From NCBI GenBank assembly GCA_905181835.1, contig CAJIZF010000004.1:721419-785418 (forward strand): DNA of 64,000 nt, read 5' to 3'. The notes under the pieces were generated by a model. The model was given only the letters and a program-made list of their open reading frames with translations. It made no database searches and had not been told where the DNA came from. Below, in pieces: positions 26,585-35,314 of this stretch. Numbering within the stretch: position 1 is the stretch's first letter; each line of letters opens with the position of its first letter. Origin of the DNA: an uncultured Flavobacteriaceae bacterium (GTDB lineage: Bacteria; Bacteroidota; Bacteroidia; Flavobacteriales; Flavobacteriaceae). The translations under genes and the position numbers were made by a program.

Positions 26585-27334
26585 ATGAGAAAAAATATAG
26601 TAGCAGGAAATTGGAAAATGAATAATGATTTGGCAGCGACCAAAACATTAATTTCAGAATTAATCGAGTTGAAAAAGACTTCAAATTCCGAGATAATGAT
26701 TGCTCCCACTTTTGTAAATCTTCTGGAAGCCTCTAAGCTTTTAAAAGAAACATCAATTAAAGTAGTTTCTCAAAATATGCATTATGCAGAAAGTGGTGCT
26801 TTTACAGGCGAAATATCAGCAAAAATGTTGAAAGCCGTTGGTGTAAATACTGTTATTTTAGGACATAGTGAACGAAGAGAATATTTTAATGAAGATGACT
26901 TAATTTTAAAAGAAAAAGTAGATAAAGCATTACAAGAATCTATGGAAGTAATTTTTTGTTTTGGAGAACAGTTAGACGACAGAAATAGCGAAAATCATTT
27001 TAAGGTTGTTGAAAGTCAAATTAAAAATGCGCTTTTTCATTTGCCGTCTTCAAGTTGGAAGTCAGTTATTCTTGCCTATGAACCAGTTTGGGCCATTGGG
27101 ACAGGACTAACTGCGAGCCCAGAGCAAGCCCAAGAAATGCATGCATATATTCGTAAATTAGTCGCCGAACATTATAACACTTCAATCTCAGAGGATGTTT
27201 CTATTCTTTATGGAGGAAGTGTTAAGCCTGAAAATGCTGAGGAAATATTTGGTAATTTGGATGTAGATGGAGGTCTTATAGGTGGTGCAGCTCTAGATGC
27301 TAAAAGTTTTGTGGCCATTATTAATTCTTTTTAA
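26585..27334 (+). CDS. tpiA: Triose-phosphate isomerase
   Basis: Interconverts dihydroxyacetone phosphate and glyceraldehyde 3-phosphate in glycolysis and gluconeogenesis. The 249-aa protein is standard: RKNIVAGNWKMNND at the start (catalytic Lys), ILGHSERREYF (catalytic His, about residue 94), AYEPVWAIGTG (catalytic Glu and loop 6, about 164-174) and LYGGSVKPEN near the C-terminus. It follows the permease gene by 3 bp and abuts prmA, so it lies inside the operon. Confidence 0.97.
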   Translation: MRKNIVAGNWKMNNDLAATKTLISELIELKKTSNSEIMIAPTFVNLLEASKLLKETSIKVVSQNMHYAESGAFTGEISAKMLKAVGVNTVILGHSERREYFNEDDLILKEKVDKALQESMEVIFCFGEQLDDRNSENHFKVVESQIKNALFHLPSSSWKSVILAYEPVWAIGTGLTASPEQAQEMHAYIRKLVAEHYNTSISEDVSILYGGSVKPENAEEIFGNLDVDGGLIGGAALDAKSFVAIINSF

Positions 27335-28171
27335 GTGATGTCTCAAGTCTACTTAGAGTATAGTTTTTTAGTAAAGCCACTCTCTTTAGGGAATGAAATT
27401 TTAATAGCCGAATTAGGATATGTTGGTTTTGAAAGTTTTGTGGAGGATTATCAAGGTTTAAAAGCATATATTCAAAAAAAAGAGTGGAATGAAAATATTT
27501 TGGAGGAAATTCAAATATTAAATTCTAACGAATTTAAAATCACTTATTCTTTTAAAGAAATTGAACAAGTAAATTGGAATGAAGCTTGGGAGAAAAATTT
27601 TCATCCAATCGAAGTAGATAAAAAATGTGTCGTTCGAGCTCCTTTTCATCCACAAGCAAATGTTGATTATGAGATTGTAATTGAGCCTAAAATGTCTTTT
27701 GGAACTGGGCATCATGAAACTACTTATATGATGCTTCAGCATATATTAGAAACTGACTTCTCCAAAAAAACAGTTTTAGATATGGGCTGCGGCACGGCAG
27801 TTCTTGCAATATTAGCTGAATTTCGAGGGGCTTCTAAAATTGATGCTATCGATATTGATTCTTGGTGTTATAAAAATTCTTTAGAAAATATTGAAAGGAA
27901 TAATTGTAAAAATATTAAAATGTTTTTAGGTGATGTTTCATTATTAGAGAATAAAAAATACCAAATTATAATTGCTAATATCAACAGAAATATTCTACTA
28001 AAAGATATGGAGTCTTATTGTTCTAGTTTGGAAAATGGAGGCCGATTATTTTTAAGCGGCTTTTACAATGAAGATTTAAATTTAATCAAAGCAACATGTA
28101 CTAAACTTAATTTAACATTCGTTGATAAAAAAGAACGTAATAACTGGGTTGCAGCAATATTTAAAAAATAA
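27335..28171 (+). CDS. prmA: Ribosomal protein L11 methyltransferase
   Basis: Uses S-adenosylmethionine to trimethylate ribosomal protein L11. The 278-aa protein has a small N-terminal substrate domain, the linker WNEAWEKNFHPIEV, FGTGHHETTYMML (PrmA motif) and the SAM-binding glycine loop VLDMGCGTAVLAI (about residue 147), then IIANINRNIL as the catalytic NxN-type motif. Two starts are possible, GTG at 27335 or ATG at 27338; I prefer the ATG. It starts directly after the tpiA stop and is followed by clpS after 14 bp. Confidence 0.93.
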   Translation: MMSQVYLEYSFLVKPLSLGNEILIAELGYVGFESFVEDYQGLKAYIQKKEWNENILEEIQILNSNEFKITYSFKEIEQVNWNEAWEKNFHPIEVDKKCVVRAPFHPQANVDYEIVIEPKMSFGTGHHETTYMMLQHILETDFSKKTVLDMGCGTAVLAILAEFRGASKIDAIDIDSWCYKNSLENIERNNCKNIKMFLGDVSLLENKKYQIIIANINRNILLKDMESYCSSLENGGRLFLSGFYNEDLNLIKATCTKLNLTFVDKKERNNWVAAIFKK

Positions 28172-28185
28172 AATTTCTAATCCCT

Positions 28186-28461
28186 ATGACAACTAAAGAA
28201 CAAATAAAAGAAGATACAGACGTAGCCGAAATAAAAGTTAATGAACATCAAATAGTTTTGTTTAACGATGATGTGAATACTTTTGATCACGTAGTAGAAA
28301 CTTTAATACGTGTTTGTGGTCATACGCTAGAACAAGCTGAACAGTGTTCTATTATAGTTCATTACAAGGGAAAATGTACGGTTAAAACAGGTTCTTATGA
28401 GGAATTAAAACCACGTTGCACTCAATTATTACAAGCAGATTTAAGCGCTGAAATCGTATAA
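28186..28461 (+). CDS. clpS: ATP-dependent Clp protease adaptor ClpS
   Basis: Delivers N-degron substrates to ClpA(P)/ClpC(P). The 91-aa protein has a flexible N-terminus and the ClpS core VLFNDDVNTFDHVVETL (substrate pocket residues Asn/Asp-Asp), followed by HTLEQAEQCSIIVHYKGKC and the end YEELKPRCTQLLQAD. Its size is typical. It is the last gene of the DUF1599-to-clpS run, 14 bp after prmA; the tRNA promoter follows. Confidence 0.95.
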   Translation: MTTKEQIKEDTDVAEIKVNEHQIVLFNDDVNTFDHVVETLIRVCGHTLEQAEQCSIIVHYKGKCTVKTGSYEELKPRCTQLLQADLSAEIV

Positions 28462-28512
28462 CCTTATCGTTTTATTTTTTTAGTATAAGTTAGATTATCA
28501 ACAATATATTTT

Positions 28513-28520
28513 TATATTTG
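28513..28520 (+). promoter_or_regulatory. -7 element (TATATTTG) of the tRNA-Arg gene
   Basis: TATATTTG matches TAnnTTTG 12 bp before the first base of the mature tRNA, a suitable distance for a start just upstream of it. Confidence 0.6.
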
Positions 28521-28532
28521 CAGCCCATTAAG

Positions 28533-28609
28533 GGCCACGTGGCGCAACTGAATAGCGCACCTGATTACGGCTCAGGAGGTTGCAAGTTTGAATCTTGCCG
28601 TGGTCACCA
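28533..28609 (+). tRNA. tRNA-Arg (ACG)
   Basis: A complete cloverleaf can be folded by eye: acceptor GGCCACG with CGTGGTC, D stem GCGC/GCGC, anticodon stem CCTGA/TCAGG around the loop TTACGGC (anticodon ACG, read as ICG after deamination), and T stem GCAAG/CTTGC with the TTTGAAT loop. Discriminator A and an encoded CCA end the gene at 28609. It reads CGU/CGC/CGA codons. An open reading frame crossing this region in the plus strand is an artefact. Confidence 0.97.
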
Positions 28610-28610
28610 C

Positions 28611-28643
28611 AAAAAAAAGCAAACATTTCTGTTTGCTTTTTTT
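28611..28643. terminator. Bidirectional terminator between tRNA-Arg and the 50-aa gene
   Basis: AAAAAAAGCAAAC and GTTTGCTTTTTTT pair around ATTTCT. A run on one side and T run on the other let it serve both the tRNA and the convergent small gene, whose stop codon is only 3 bp away. Confidence 0.85.
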
Positions 28644-28645
28644 AT

Positions 28646-28798
28646 TCAATCCAATGCTTTTTTTGTTACCCATAAACGATATCCAAATAAGGCCATTTGC
28701 CATTTTTTTGCTTTCGATAAATCCAATCGTTGTTTTGTGAAACTTGGAAGAATTGTTTTATTAATTTTCGCGAGGGTTTTAAAGATAGATTTTTGCAT
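28646..28798 (-). CDS. Small basic protein, 50 aa, conserved in Flavobacteriaceae
   Basis: Found by reading the minus strand. It starts MQKSIFKTLAKINKTILPSF, continues with TKQRLDLSKAKKWQMA and ends VTKKALD before TGA. The LxKxNKxxLPSFTKxxLDLxKAxKxQxAxxGYRxxVTKxAL pattern is one I recognise from short flavobacterial proteins, some mislabelled SsrA-binding protein. It is Lys-rich, with a possible amphipathic or weakly hydrophobic stretch WQMALFGYRLWV. Function unknown. It ends 3 bp from the terminator shared with tRNA-Arg and lies divergent-free between two minus genes' ends. The coding case rests on pattern memory and the good fit of start, stop and terminator. Confidence 0.75.
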   Translation of the reverse strand: MQKSIFKTLAKINKTILPSFTKQRLDLSKAKKWQMALFGYRLWVTKKALD

Positions 28799-28861
28799 AG
28801 TTAAAAATACAACTAAAAACTCAATCCTTTTTAGAAGGAAATCTTTTACGGTTAATTTGAG

Positions 28862-29449
28862 TTAATTTATTAGTTTTCCGTTTATATAGGTCTTTTCTTC
28901 TATTATCTCTCCCTGTTCATTGTATTTTATGGCTTTCCCATTAATTTTGCCATTTTCATAGCTAATTTCACTTTTTAAGTTTCCATTGTCATACCATCTT
29001 TTTTGAGAACCAACAACAACACCATTTTCGTATAATCTTTCACCTATTAGGATTCCGTTTTCATTCCAAGCTCTTCTATAGCCTTCAACTTCACCATTGT
29101 TATAATTTCCTTCTTGTTGGAGTTTTCCATTTTTTCTAAACACCCTTCTAGGTCCATCAAGTAATCCGTTTTTGTAGGTTTTTATTTGTTTCAGTTCTCC
29201 GGTATCAAAGTAATTTACCTCAATTCCGCTCACTAAAGTGGAGTCTTCTTTTTTATAGGCTTTTTTTTCTAGCACATAAATATCTTGGCTACTTATAGAA
29301 TCAATTTTTGTTGAATAATTATCAATAGTTAGTTCTTTTTCTGTTTTATTTAGTGTTAATTCTATATTCTTTTGCTTACAACTTAACGTGATTACTATAA
29401 TCGATAAAATAAAAAGGTGCTTTGTCATTTTTTTAAAATAATTTTGCAC
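28862..29449 (-). CDS. MORN-repeat lipoprotein (YwqK-like)
   Basis: 195 aa. A second Met (residue 8) gives MTKHLFILSIIVITLSCKQK, a lipoprotein signal with lipobox Leu-Ser-Cys, so it probably begins there and is anchored in a membrane. Six to seven MORN_2-type repeats of about 22 aa follow (YKNGLLDGPRRVFRKNGKL, YNNGEVEGYRRAWNENG, YENGVVVGSQKRWYDNG, YENGKINGKAIKYNEQG). Databases call such proteins toxin-antitoxin YwqK family antitoxin; nothing here supports an antitoxin role, as no toxin gene is adjacent. It stands alone with divergent flanks. Confidence 0.85.
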   Translation of the reverse strand: MQNYFKKMTKHLFILSIIVITLSCKQKNIELTLNKTEKELTIDNYSTKIDSISSQDIYVLEKKAYKKEDSTLVSGIEVNYFDTGELKQIKTYKNGLLDGPRRVFRKNGKLQQEGNYNNGEVEGYRRAWNENGILIGERLYENGVVVGSQKRWYDNGNLKSEISYENGKINGKAIKYNEQGEIIEEKTYINGKLIN

Positions 29450-29579
29450 AAAATTAATTAATTTTTATTATAAATAATAAGAATTAATAGAGAATACCCT
29501 TTTTTTTATGTGAATATATAATTCACAGCTAGTCAATAAATTTCTATTTAATAGTATCTTCGCAATCAATATTGATATT

Positions 29580-30545
29580 ATGAATATAGTATTCGTTTTG
29601 TTGGGTTTAACCCTATTAGTAATAGGAGGGGAATTTTTAGTACGATCTTCTGTTGCTATTTCACTTAAGTTTCATTTATCACGAATGATTATTGGTCTGA
29701 CGGTGGTTTCTTTTGCTACGTCTGCTCCGGAATTATTTGTAAGTATTCAGGCTGCATTTGACGGTTATCCATATATTGCATTGGGTAATGTTATTGGTTC
29801 TAACATTGCTAATATTGGTCTAGTTTTAGGGGTGACAGCAATTATTTCACCTTTATTTTTAGACCGGGATTTTTATAAATTTAATTGGCCGGTAATGATG
29901 TTGTTCTCGGGTTCCTTTTATCTAATCCTAAAATCTGGAAATGATATTGGAAGAACTGAGGGTATTGGATTACTTATTGCTCTGTTAGCATATTTATGGT
30001 TTTTAGTAAAAAAAGCAAAAAAAAATACCAGAGCACAAAAAGCAACAGATTCCATAGAAGTCGATACTGAGGTTACTTCCAATTTTAAAATTTTACTTTG
30101 GTTTTTAATAGGAGGAATTTCTCTATGGGGCGGAAGTGAATTGTTGGTTGTAGGAGCAGTCGGTATTGCTCAATTTTTTGAAGTAAGCAATCGTGTTATT
30201 GCAGTGTCAATGATTGCCGTAGGTACTAGTATTCCAGAATTAGCAGCTTCTGTTGTAGCGGCATTAAAACATGAAAAAGCGTTATTAATTGGTAATATAA
30301 TAGGTTCTAATATTTTCAATATCGCTTCAGTTATAGGGATTACTGCAGTTGTTCGACCTATCATAATATTAGAATCAAGTTTGCCGTTACTTTTAAAAGA
30401 CGTTATGTGGATGCTTGGTTTTTCTTTTGCCATATATCTTCTCGCAAGACTACCAAAGAAGTACTTATTAACCAGATATAAAGGAGTGCTTCTCTTTGTG
30501 GCTTATGCTATTTTTATGGTCTCGGTTTTTATTAATTATAATTAA
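29580..30545 (+). CDS. Calcium/sodium antiporter (CaCA family, YrbG-like)
   Basis: A 321-aa inner-membrane exchanger with about ten helices and the two inverted alpha repeats that form the ion site: SFATSAPELFVSIQAAF with GNVIGSNIANIGLVLG (residues about 45-84), and AVGTSIPELAASVVAAL with GNIIGSNIFNIASVIG (about 212-252). The conserved acidic residue in each PEL and the GSN motifs are intact. A charged cytoplasmic loop (KKAKKNTRAQKATDSIEV) separates the halves. Probably exports Ca2+ using the Na+ gradient, fitting a marine cell. Single-gene unit. Confidence 0.93.
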   Translation: MNIVFVLLGLTLLVIGGEFLVRSSVAISLKFHLSRMIIGLTVVSFATSAPELFVSIQAAFDGYPYIALGNVIGSNIANIGLVLGVTAIISPLFLDRDFYKFNWPVMMLFSGSFYLILKSGNDIGRTEGIGLLIALLAYLWFLVKKAKKNTRAQKATDSIEVDTEVTSNFKILLWFLIGGISLWGGSELLVVGAVGIAQFFEVSNRVIAVSMIAVGTSIPELAASVVAALKHEKALLIGNIIGSNIFNIASVIGITAVVRPIIILESSLPLLLKDVMWMLGFSFAIYLLARLPKKYLLTRYKGVLLFVAYAIFMVSVFINYN

Positions 30546-30644
30546 AACGTAATTATTACCTTTTTTATAGGGGGTGTTAATAAAAAAACATTAATTTATT
30601 TAATTTTTATTAAATAAATAAGGGGGTAATAGCTTAAAAATAGC

Positions 30645-30652
30645 TAATTTTG
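30645..30652 (+). promoter_or_regulatory. -7 element (TAATTTTG) of the GSIII gene
   Basis: TAATTTTG fits TAnnTTTG, 32 bp before the ATG at 30685. The upstream stretch is AT-rich with a GGGGGTAA motif of unknown meaning. Confidence 0.5.
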
Positions 30653-30684
30653 TCTTTTTTATTAATTAATTCAATCCTTTTAGT

Positions 30685-32871
30685 ATGTCTACACTTAGAT
30701 TTCAAGCAATTAAAGAAACGTTAAGAAGAAAACCCGTAGTTGTTGAAGAACCAGCTAGACGCTCGACCATATTTGGTAAAAATGTATTTAACGAGGCTGC
30801 GATGCGACAATACTTAACAAAAGAATCCTACAATTGTGTAGTAGACGCTACCGTTAACGGATCAAAAATTAACCGCAATATAGCCGACCATATCTCTACA
30901 GGTATGAAGGAATGGGCTATTAACAATGGTGCCACCCACTATACCCATTGGTTCCAGCCTCTAACTGGATCTACAGCAGAAAAGCATGATGCATTTTTTG
31001 AAACAACTGGTGATGGACAGGCTATTGAGAAATTTGGCGGAGGACAATTAGTTCAGCAAGAGCCAGACGCTTCAAGTTTTCCAAACGGTGGTATCAGAAA
31101 TACTTTTGAAGCAAGAGGTTACACTGCATGGGATCCTACATCTCCAGCTTTTATATATGGGACTACACTTTGTATTCCTACCGTTTTTGTTGCCTATACT
31201 GGCGAAGCATTGGATAATAAAACACCTTTATTACGATCATTACAGGTATTGGATACCGCAGCAACTGCAGTAGCAAAATATTTTGATAAAAATGTTACAA
31301 AGACTATAGCAACACTCGGTTGGGAACAAGAATATTTTTTAATTGACAGAGCATTAGCCGCATCAAGACCAGATATTACCTTAACAGGAAGAACATTGTT
31401 GGGTCATGAAGCTGCAAAAGGACAACAATTGGATGACCATTATTTTGGTTCTATTCCTACAAGAGCTCTAGATTATATGCGCGATTTGGAAACGGAATGT
31501 ATGTTATTAGGAATTCCTGTTAAAACGCGTCATAATGAGGTAGCTCCAAATCAGTTTGAGCTAGCACCTATTTTTGAAGAAGCAAATTTGGCGGTAGATC
31601 ATAATTCCTTATTGATGGATATTATGGAAAAGGTTGCAGAAAGGCACCACTTTAAAGTTTTGTTTCATGAAAAACCTTTTAAAGGGATAAATGGAAGTGG
31701 AAAACATAATAATTGGTCATTAAGTACCAATACAGGAATTAATTTATTAAGTCCCCACAAAACTCCAAAACGAAATCTTCAGTTTTTAACCTTTTTTATC
31801 AATACCATAAAAGCAGTTAATGAATATGAAGAGTTGATGCGTTCTTCTATAGCCAGCGCAAATAACGATCATCGATTAGGAGCTAATGAGGCACCTCCAG
31901 CTATTATTTCGGTATTTATTGGTTCGCAACTCACTAAAGCTTTAGAAGAATTAGAAAAAGTAACCAATGGAAAATTATCTCCAGAGGAAAAAACGGAACT
32001 TAAATTAAATGTGGTAGGAAAAATTCCAGAAATTCTTTTGGACAATACAGATCGTAATAGAACCTCTCCATTTGCTTTTACTGGAAATAAGTTTGAATTT
32101 AGAGCTGTTGGTTCTACCGCAAATTGTGCAACACCCATGACGGTATTAAATTCAATAGTCGCTAAGCAATTAATTGAATTTAAGAAAAGTGTTGATTCTC
32201 TCATTGAGAAAAAAAACATGAAAAAAGATGATGCAATTTTTAACGTGCTAAGAGAGTATGTTAAAGATTCAAAAAGAATTCGTTTTGAAGGTGACGGTTA
32301 CGGAGAGGCCTGGGAAAAAGAGGCAAAAAAGCGAGGGCTTAGTAATAATAAAAGTACTCCAGAAGCTTTAAAAGCTAAAATTTCAGAAAAAACGATTGCC
32401 TTGTACGAAGAACTCAATATTATGAGTAGAGTTGAAATAGAAGCACGTTATGAGATAAAAGTTGAAGAGTATGCCATGCGAATTCAAATTGAAGGTAGAG
32501 TTTTGGGGGATATTGCAAGAAATCATGTTATTCCAACTGCAATTAAATATCAAAACAGATTGATTCAAAACGTACAAGGTCTAAAAGATATTTATGGAAG
32601 TGGTTTCAAAAAATTATCAATAGAGCAATTAAAATTAATTGAAATGATTTCTGAGCATATTGAAAAAATTAATAAGGGAATTACAGCTATGATAAATGAA
32701 CGTAAAAAAGCTAATAAAACAACTTCACCAGAAAAACGTGCAGCAGCATACTGTGATAAGGTAAAGCCGTATTTTGATGAAATTAGATACCATTGTGATA
32801 AATTAGAATTATTAGTTGATGACGAAATTTGGCCTTTGTCTAAATATCGAGAAATGATCATGCTCAAGTAA
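30685..32871 (+). CDS. glnN: Glutamine synthetase type III
   Basis: ATP-dependent amidation of glutamate to glutamine, the main ammonia-assimilation step. At 728 aa it is a GSIII, much longer than the ~450 aa of types I/II. Order: GSIII N-terminal domain (THYTHWFQPLTGSTAEKHD, a type III hallmark), catalytic barrel with TLGWEQEYFLID (metal Glu), KTRHNEVAPNQFELAPIFE, GINGSGKHNNWSLSTN (ATP and ammonium site) and NRTSPFAFTGNKFEFRAVGS, then the C-terminal helical extension typical of GSIII. It has its own promoter and terminator and is monocistronic. Confidence 0.97.
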   Translation: MSTLRFQAIKETLRRKPVVVEEPARRSTIFGKNVFNEAAMRQYLTKESYNCVVDATVNGSKINRNIADHISTGMKEWAINNGATHYTHWFQPLTGSTAEKHDAFFETTGDGQAIEKFGGGQLVQQEPDASSFPNGGIRNTFEARGYTAWDPTSPAFIYGTTLCIPTVFVAYTGEALDNKTPLLRSLQVLDTAATAVAKYFDKNVTKTIATLGWEQEYFLIDRALAASRPDITLTGRTLLGHEAAKGQQLDDHYFGSIPTRALDYMRDLETECMLLGIPVKTRHNEVAPNQFELAPIFEEANLAVDHNSLLMDIMEKVAERHHFKVLFHEKPFKGINGSGKHNNWSLSTNTGINLLSPHKTPKRNLQFLTFFINTIKAVNEYEELMRSSIASANNDHRLGANEAPPAIISVFIGSQLTKALEELEKVTNGKLSPEEKTELKLNVVGKIPEILLDNTDRNRTSPFAFTGNKFEFRAVGSTANCATPMTVLNSIVAKQLIEFKKSVDSLIEKKNMKKDDAIFNVLREYVKDSKRIRFEGDGYGEAWEKEAKKRGLSNNKSTPEALKAKISEKTIALYEELNIMSRVEIEARYEIKVEEYAMRIQIEGRVLGDIARNHVIPTAIKYQNRLIQNVQGLKDIYGSGFKKLSIEQLKLIEMISEHIEKINKGITAMINERKKANKTTSPEKRAAAYCDKVKPYFDEIRYHCDKLELLVDDEIWPLSKYREMIMLK

Positions 32872-32930
32872 ATTATATATTCAAATTATTTAATCGGAGA
32901 TTGGGAATAATAAATTATTAATAAATACTT

Positions 32931-32957
32931 AAAAGCTCACTTTTGTGGGCTTTTTTT
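32931..32957 (+). terminator. Rho-independent terminator after glutamine synthetase
   Basis: AAAAGCTCAC pairs with GTGGGCTTTT around TTTT, followed by a T run; 59 bp after the stop codon. Confidence 0.85.
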
Positions 32958-32963
32958 ATTGCT

Positions 32964-32971
32964 TACTTTTG
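32964..32971 (+). promoter_or_regulatory. -7 element (TACTTTTG) of purM
   Basis: TACTTTTG fits TAnnTTTG, 17 bp before the purM ATG and right after the GSIII terminator. Confidence 0.55.
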
Positions 32972-32988
32972 TAGCTTAACTGTCTACA

Positions 32989-34167
32989 ATGAGTCAAGAA
33001 ATTTCGAAAAGATATGCGCAAAGAGGTGTATCTGCTTCTAAAGAGGATGTGCACAATGCCATAAAAAATGTGGATAAAGGATTGTTCCCTCAGGCATTTT
33101 GTAAAATTGTCCCCGATTTTTTAACAGGAGATACTGATTTCTGCTTGGTGATGCATGCGGATGGTGCAGGTACCAAATCATCCTTAGCCTACATGTATTG
33201 GAAAGAGACCGGAGATTTGTCTGTCTGGAAAGGGATTGCTCAAGACGCTTTAATCATGAATATTGACGACTTACTTTGTGTAGGAGCTACCAACGACATT
33301 ATGCTTTCTTCGACTATAGGGCGTAACAAAAATAAAATACCAGGAGAGGTTATTTCTGCAATTATTAATGGCTCTGAAGAATTATTAAAAGATTTGAAAA
33401 AGTTTGGTGTTACGATTCATTCTACCGGTGGTGAAACCGCAGATGTTGGAGATTTAGTACGAACAATTATCGTAGATTCGACAGTAACAGCTAGAATGAA
33501 AAGAAGTGATGTTATCGATAATGCTAATATTAAATCAGGAGATGTTATCGTAGGATTAGCTTCTTTTGGTCAAGCTAGCTATGAAACGGAATATAATGGA
33601 GGAATGGGTAGCAACGGACTAACATCAGCACGTCATGACGTTTTTGATAAATATTTAGCTCATAAATACCCAGAAAGTTTTGATCAAGAAGTTCCAGAAG
33701 AGTTAGTTTATTCGGGATCTAAACAACTAACAGATACCGTTGTAAATTCAGAATTAGATGCGGGTAAACTAGTGCTATCACCAACCAGAACTTACGCACC
33801 AATTATAAAAACTATACTATCAAAATATACCAATAAAGAAATTCATGGTATGGTTCATTGCAGTGGAGGTGCTCAAACAAAAATTCTTCATTTTGTAAAA
33901 GATTTACATATTATAAAAGATAATTTATTTGAGGTTCCCCCTTTATTTAAACTGATACAGGAAGAGAGTAAAACTGACTGGAAGGAAATGTATCAAGTTT
34001 TTAATATGGGTCATCGAATGGAACTTTATGTGCCACAAGAAATAGCTGATGACATAATTTCGATATCAAAATCTTTTAATGTTGATGCGAAAATAGTTGG
34101 TAAAGTTGAAACTTCAGTATCAAAAAAATTAACCATACAATCAGAATTCGGAGAATTTCATTATTAA
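32989..34167 (+). CDS. purM: AIR synthase (phosphoribosylformylglycinamidine cyclo-ligase)
   Basis: Closes the imidazole ring in purine synthesis (FGAM to AIR, ATP-dependent). The 392-aa protein is the longer Bacteroidota form. Motifs: SKRYAQRGVSASKEDVHNAI at the N-terminus, MHADGAGTKSSLAYMYW (about residues 55-71), DDLLCVGATND and STGGETADVGD, and HGMVHCSGGAQTKIL in the C-terminal domain. These agree with the AIR-synthase-related family; the usual short PurM is about 345 aa, so an exact PurM assignment rests on family context. It heads a run with prfA and pyrF. Confidence 0.9.
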   Translation: MSQEISKRYAQRGVSASKEDVHNAIKNVDKGLFPQAFCKIVPDFLTGDTDFCLVMHADGAGTKSSLAYMYWKETGDLSVWKGIAQDALIMNIDDLLCVGATNDIMLSSTIGRNKNKIPGEVISAIINGSEELLKDLKKFGVTIHSTGGETADVGDLVRTIIVDSTVTARMKRSDVIDNANIKSGDVIVGLASFGQASYETEYNGGMGSNGLTSARHDVFDKYLAHKYPESFDQEVPEELVYSGSKQLTDTVVNSELDAGKLVLSPTRTYAPIIKTILSKYTNKEIHGMVHCSGGAQTKILHFVKDLHIIKDNLFEVPPLFKLIQEESKTDWKEMYQVFNMGHRMELYVPQEIADDIISISKSFNVDAKIVGKVETSVSKKLTIQSEFGEFHY

Positions 34168-34211
34168 CTCTCCAAAGTTTAAAATAGCAAATAGATTAAT
34201 TTTAAAGATTG

Positions 34212-34219
34212 TAAATTTG
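34212..34219 (+). promoter_or_regulatory. -7 element (TAAATTTG) before prfA
   Basis: TAAATTTG fits TAnnTTTG, 17 bp before the prfA ATG within the 69-bp purM-prfA gap. It suggests prfA-pyrF can be transcribed separately from purM. Confidence 0.45.
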
Positions 34220-34236
34220 TCCGAGAATAGAAATTT

Positions 34237-35313
34237 ATGTTAGATAAACTCCAAATAGTAAAGCAACGTTTTGATGAGGTAAGTGATTTAATTATCCAGC
34301 CTGATATTATTACAAATCAAAAACGATATGTTCAATTAAATAAAGAATATAAAGATTTAAGAGTTTTGATGGAGAAACGAACAGAGTATGTTTCGTTAAC
34401 CGATAATATCAACGAAGCTGAAGAAATTATTTCGGATGGGAGTGATGCTGAAATGGTCGAAATGGCTAAAATGGAATTAGACGAAGCTAAGGAAAGAATT
34501 CCTTTGCTAGAAGAAGAAATTAAATTTTTACTAATACCCAAGGATCCTGAAGATGCCAAAAATGCTGTGATGGAAATTAGAGCCGGAACAGGAGGGGATG
34601 AGGCTAGTATTTTTGCAGGAGATTTATTTAGAATGTATACTAAATACTGTGAGGGAAGAGGTTGGAAAACTAGCGTGGTTGATTTTAGTGAGGGGACTAG
34701 TGGTGGATTTAAAGAAATTCAGTTTGAAATTACTGGAGAAGATGTATACGGAATATTAAAATTTGAAGCTGGTGTACATCGTGTTCAACGTGTTCCTCAA
34801 ACGGAAACTCAGGGTAGAGTTCATACAAGTGCTGCAACAGTAATGGTTTTTCCTGAAGCTGAAGAATTTGATGTTCAAATAGAAATGAAAGATGTACGTA
34901 TTGATTACTTCTGTTCTTCAGGCCCTGGTGGACAATCAGTAAATACTACCTATTCTGCAGTCCGATTGACACATGTGCCAACCGGTTTAGTAGCACAATG
35001 TCAAGATCAGAAATCTCAACATAAAAATAAAGAAAAAGCTTTTAAAGTTCTTCGTTCTAGATTATACGATTTAGAATTGGCTAAGAAACAAGCAGAAGAT
35101 GCTGCTAAAAGAGGCTCTATGGTTACAAGTGGAGATCGAAGCGCTAAAATTAGAACTTACAATTATTCTCAAGGTAGGGTAACAGATCATAGAATTAATT
35201 TAACGCTTTACGATTTAAGTAATATTATTAATGGTGATATTCAAAAAATTATTGAGGAATTACAATTGGTAAACAATACCGAAAAGTTAAAAGAATCAGG
35301 AGAAACTTTTTAG
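34237..35313 (+). CDS. prfA: Peptide chain release factor 1
   Basis: Recognises UAA/UAG stop codons and triggers peptide release. The 358-aa protein is standard length: N-terminal helical domain (about residues 1-105), [19 protein letters not shown], the RF1-type [18 protein letters not shown], and the catalytic GGQ in [20 protein letters not shown] (about residue 231), whose Gln is methylated by Prm[18 protein letters not shown] lies behind it. It overlaps nothing and is followed by pyrF after 1 bp, so the two are co-transcribed. Confidence 0.97.
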   Translation: MLDKLQIVKQRFDEVSDLIIQPDIITNQKRYVQLNKEYKDLRVLMEKRTEYVSLTDNINEAEEIISDGSDAEMVEMAKMELDEAKERIPLLEEEIKFLLIPKDPEDAKNAVMEIRAGTGGDEASIFAGDLFRMYTKYCEGRGWKTSVVDFSEGTSGGFKEIQFEITGEDVYGILKFEAGVHRVQRVPQTETQGRVHTSAATVMVFPEAEEFDVQIEMKDVRIDYFCSSGPGGQSVNTTYSAVRLTHVPTGLVAQCQDQKSQHKNKEKAFKVLRSRLYDLELAKKQAEDAAKRGSMVTSGDRSAKIRTYNYSQGRVTDHRINLTLYDLSNIINGDIQKIIEELQLVNNTEKLKESGETF

Positions 35314-35314
35314 A

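Noticed and set aside
28518..28865. 115-codon plus-strand open frame covering the tRNA region
   Set aside because: It runs through a complete tRNA-Arg, its terminator and the antisense of the 50-aa gene; its wording has no protein character.
28862..29449. YwqK-type antitoxin of a toxin-antitoxin pair
   Set aside because: The protein is a lipoprotein with MORN repeats and no toxin gene is adjacent; the label comes from database naming.
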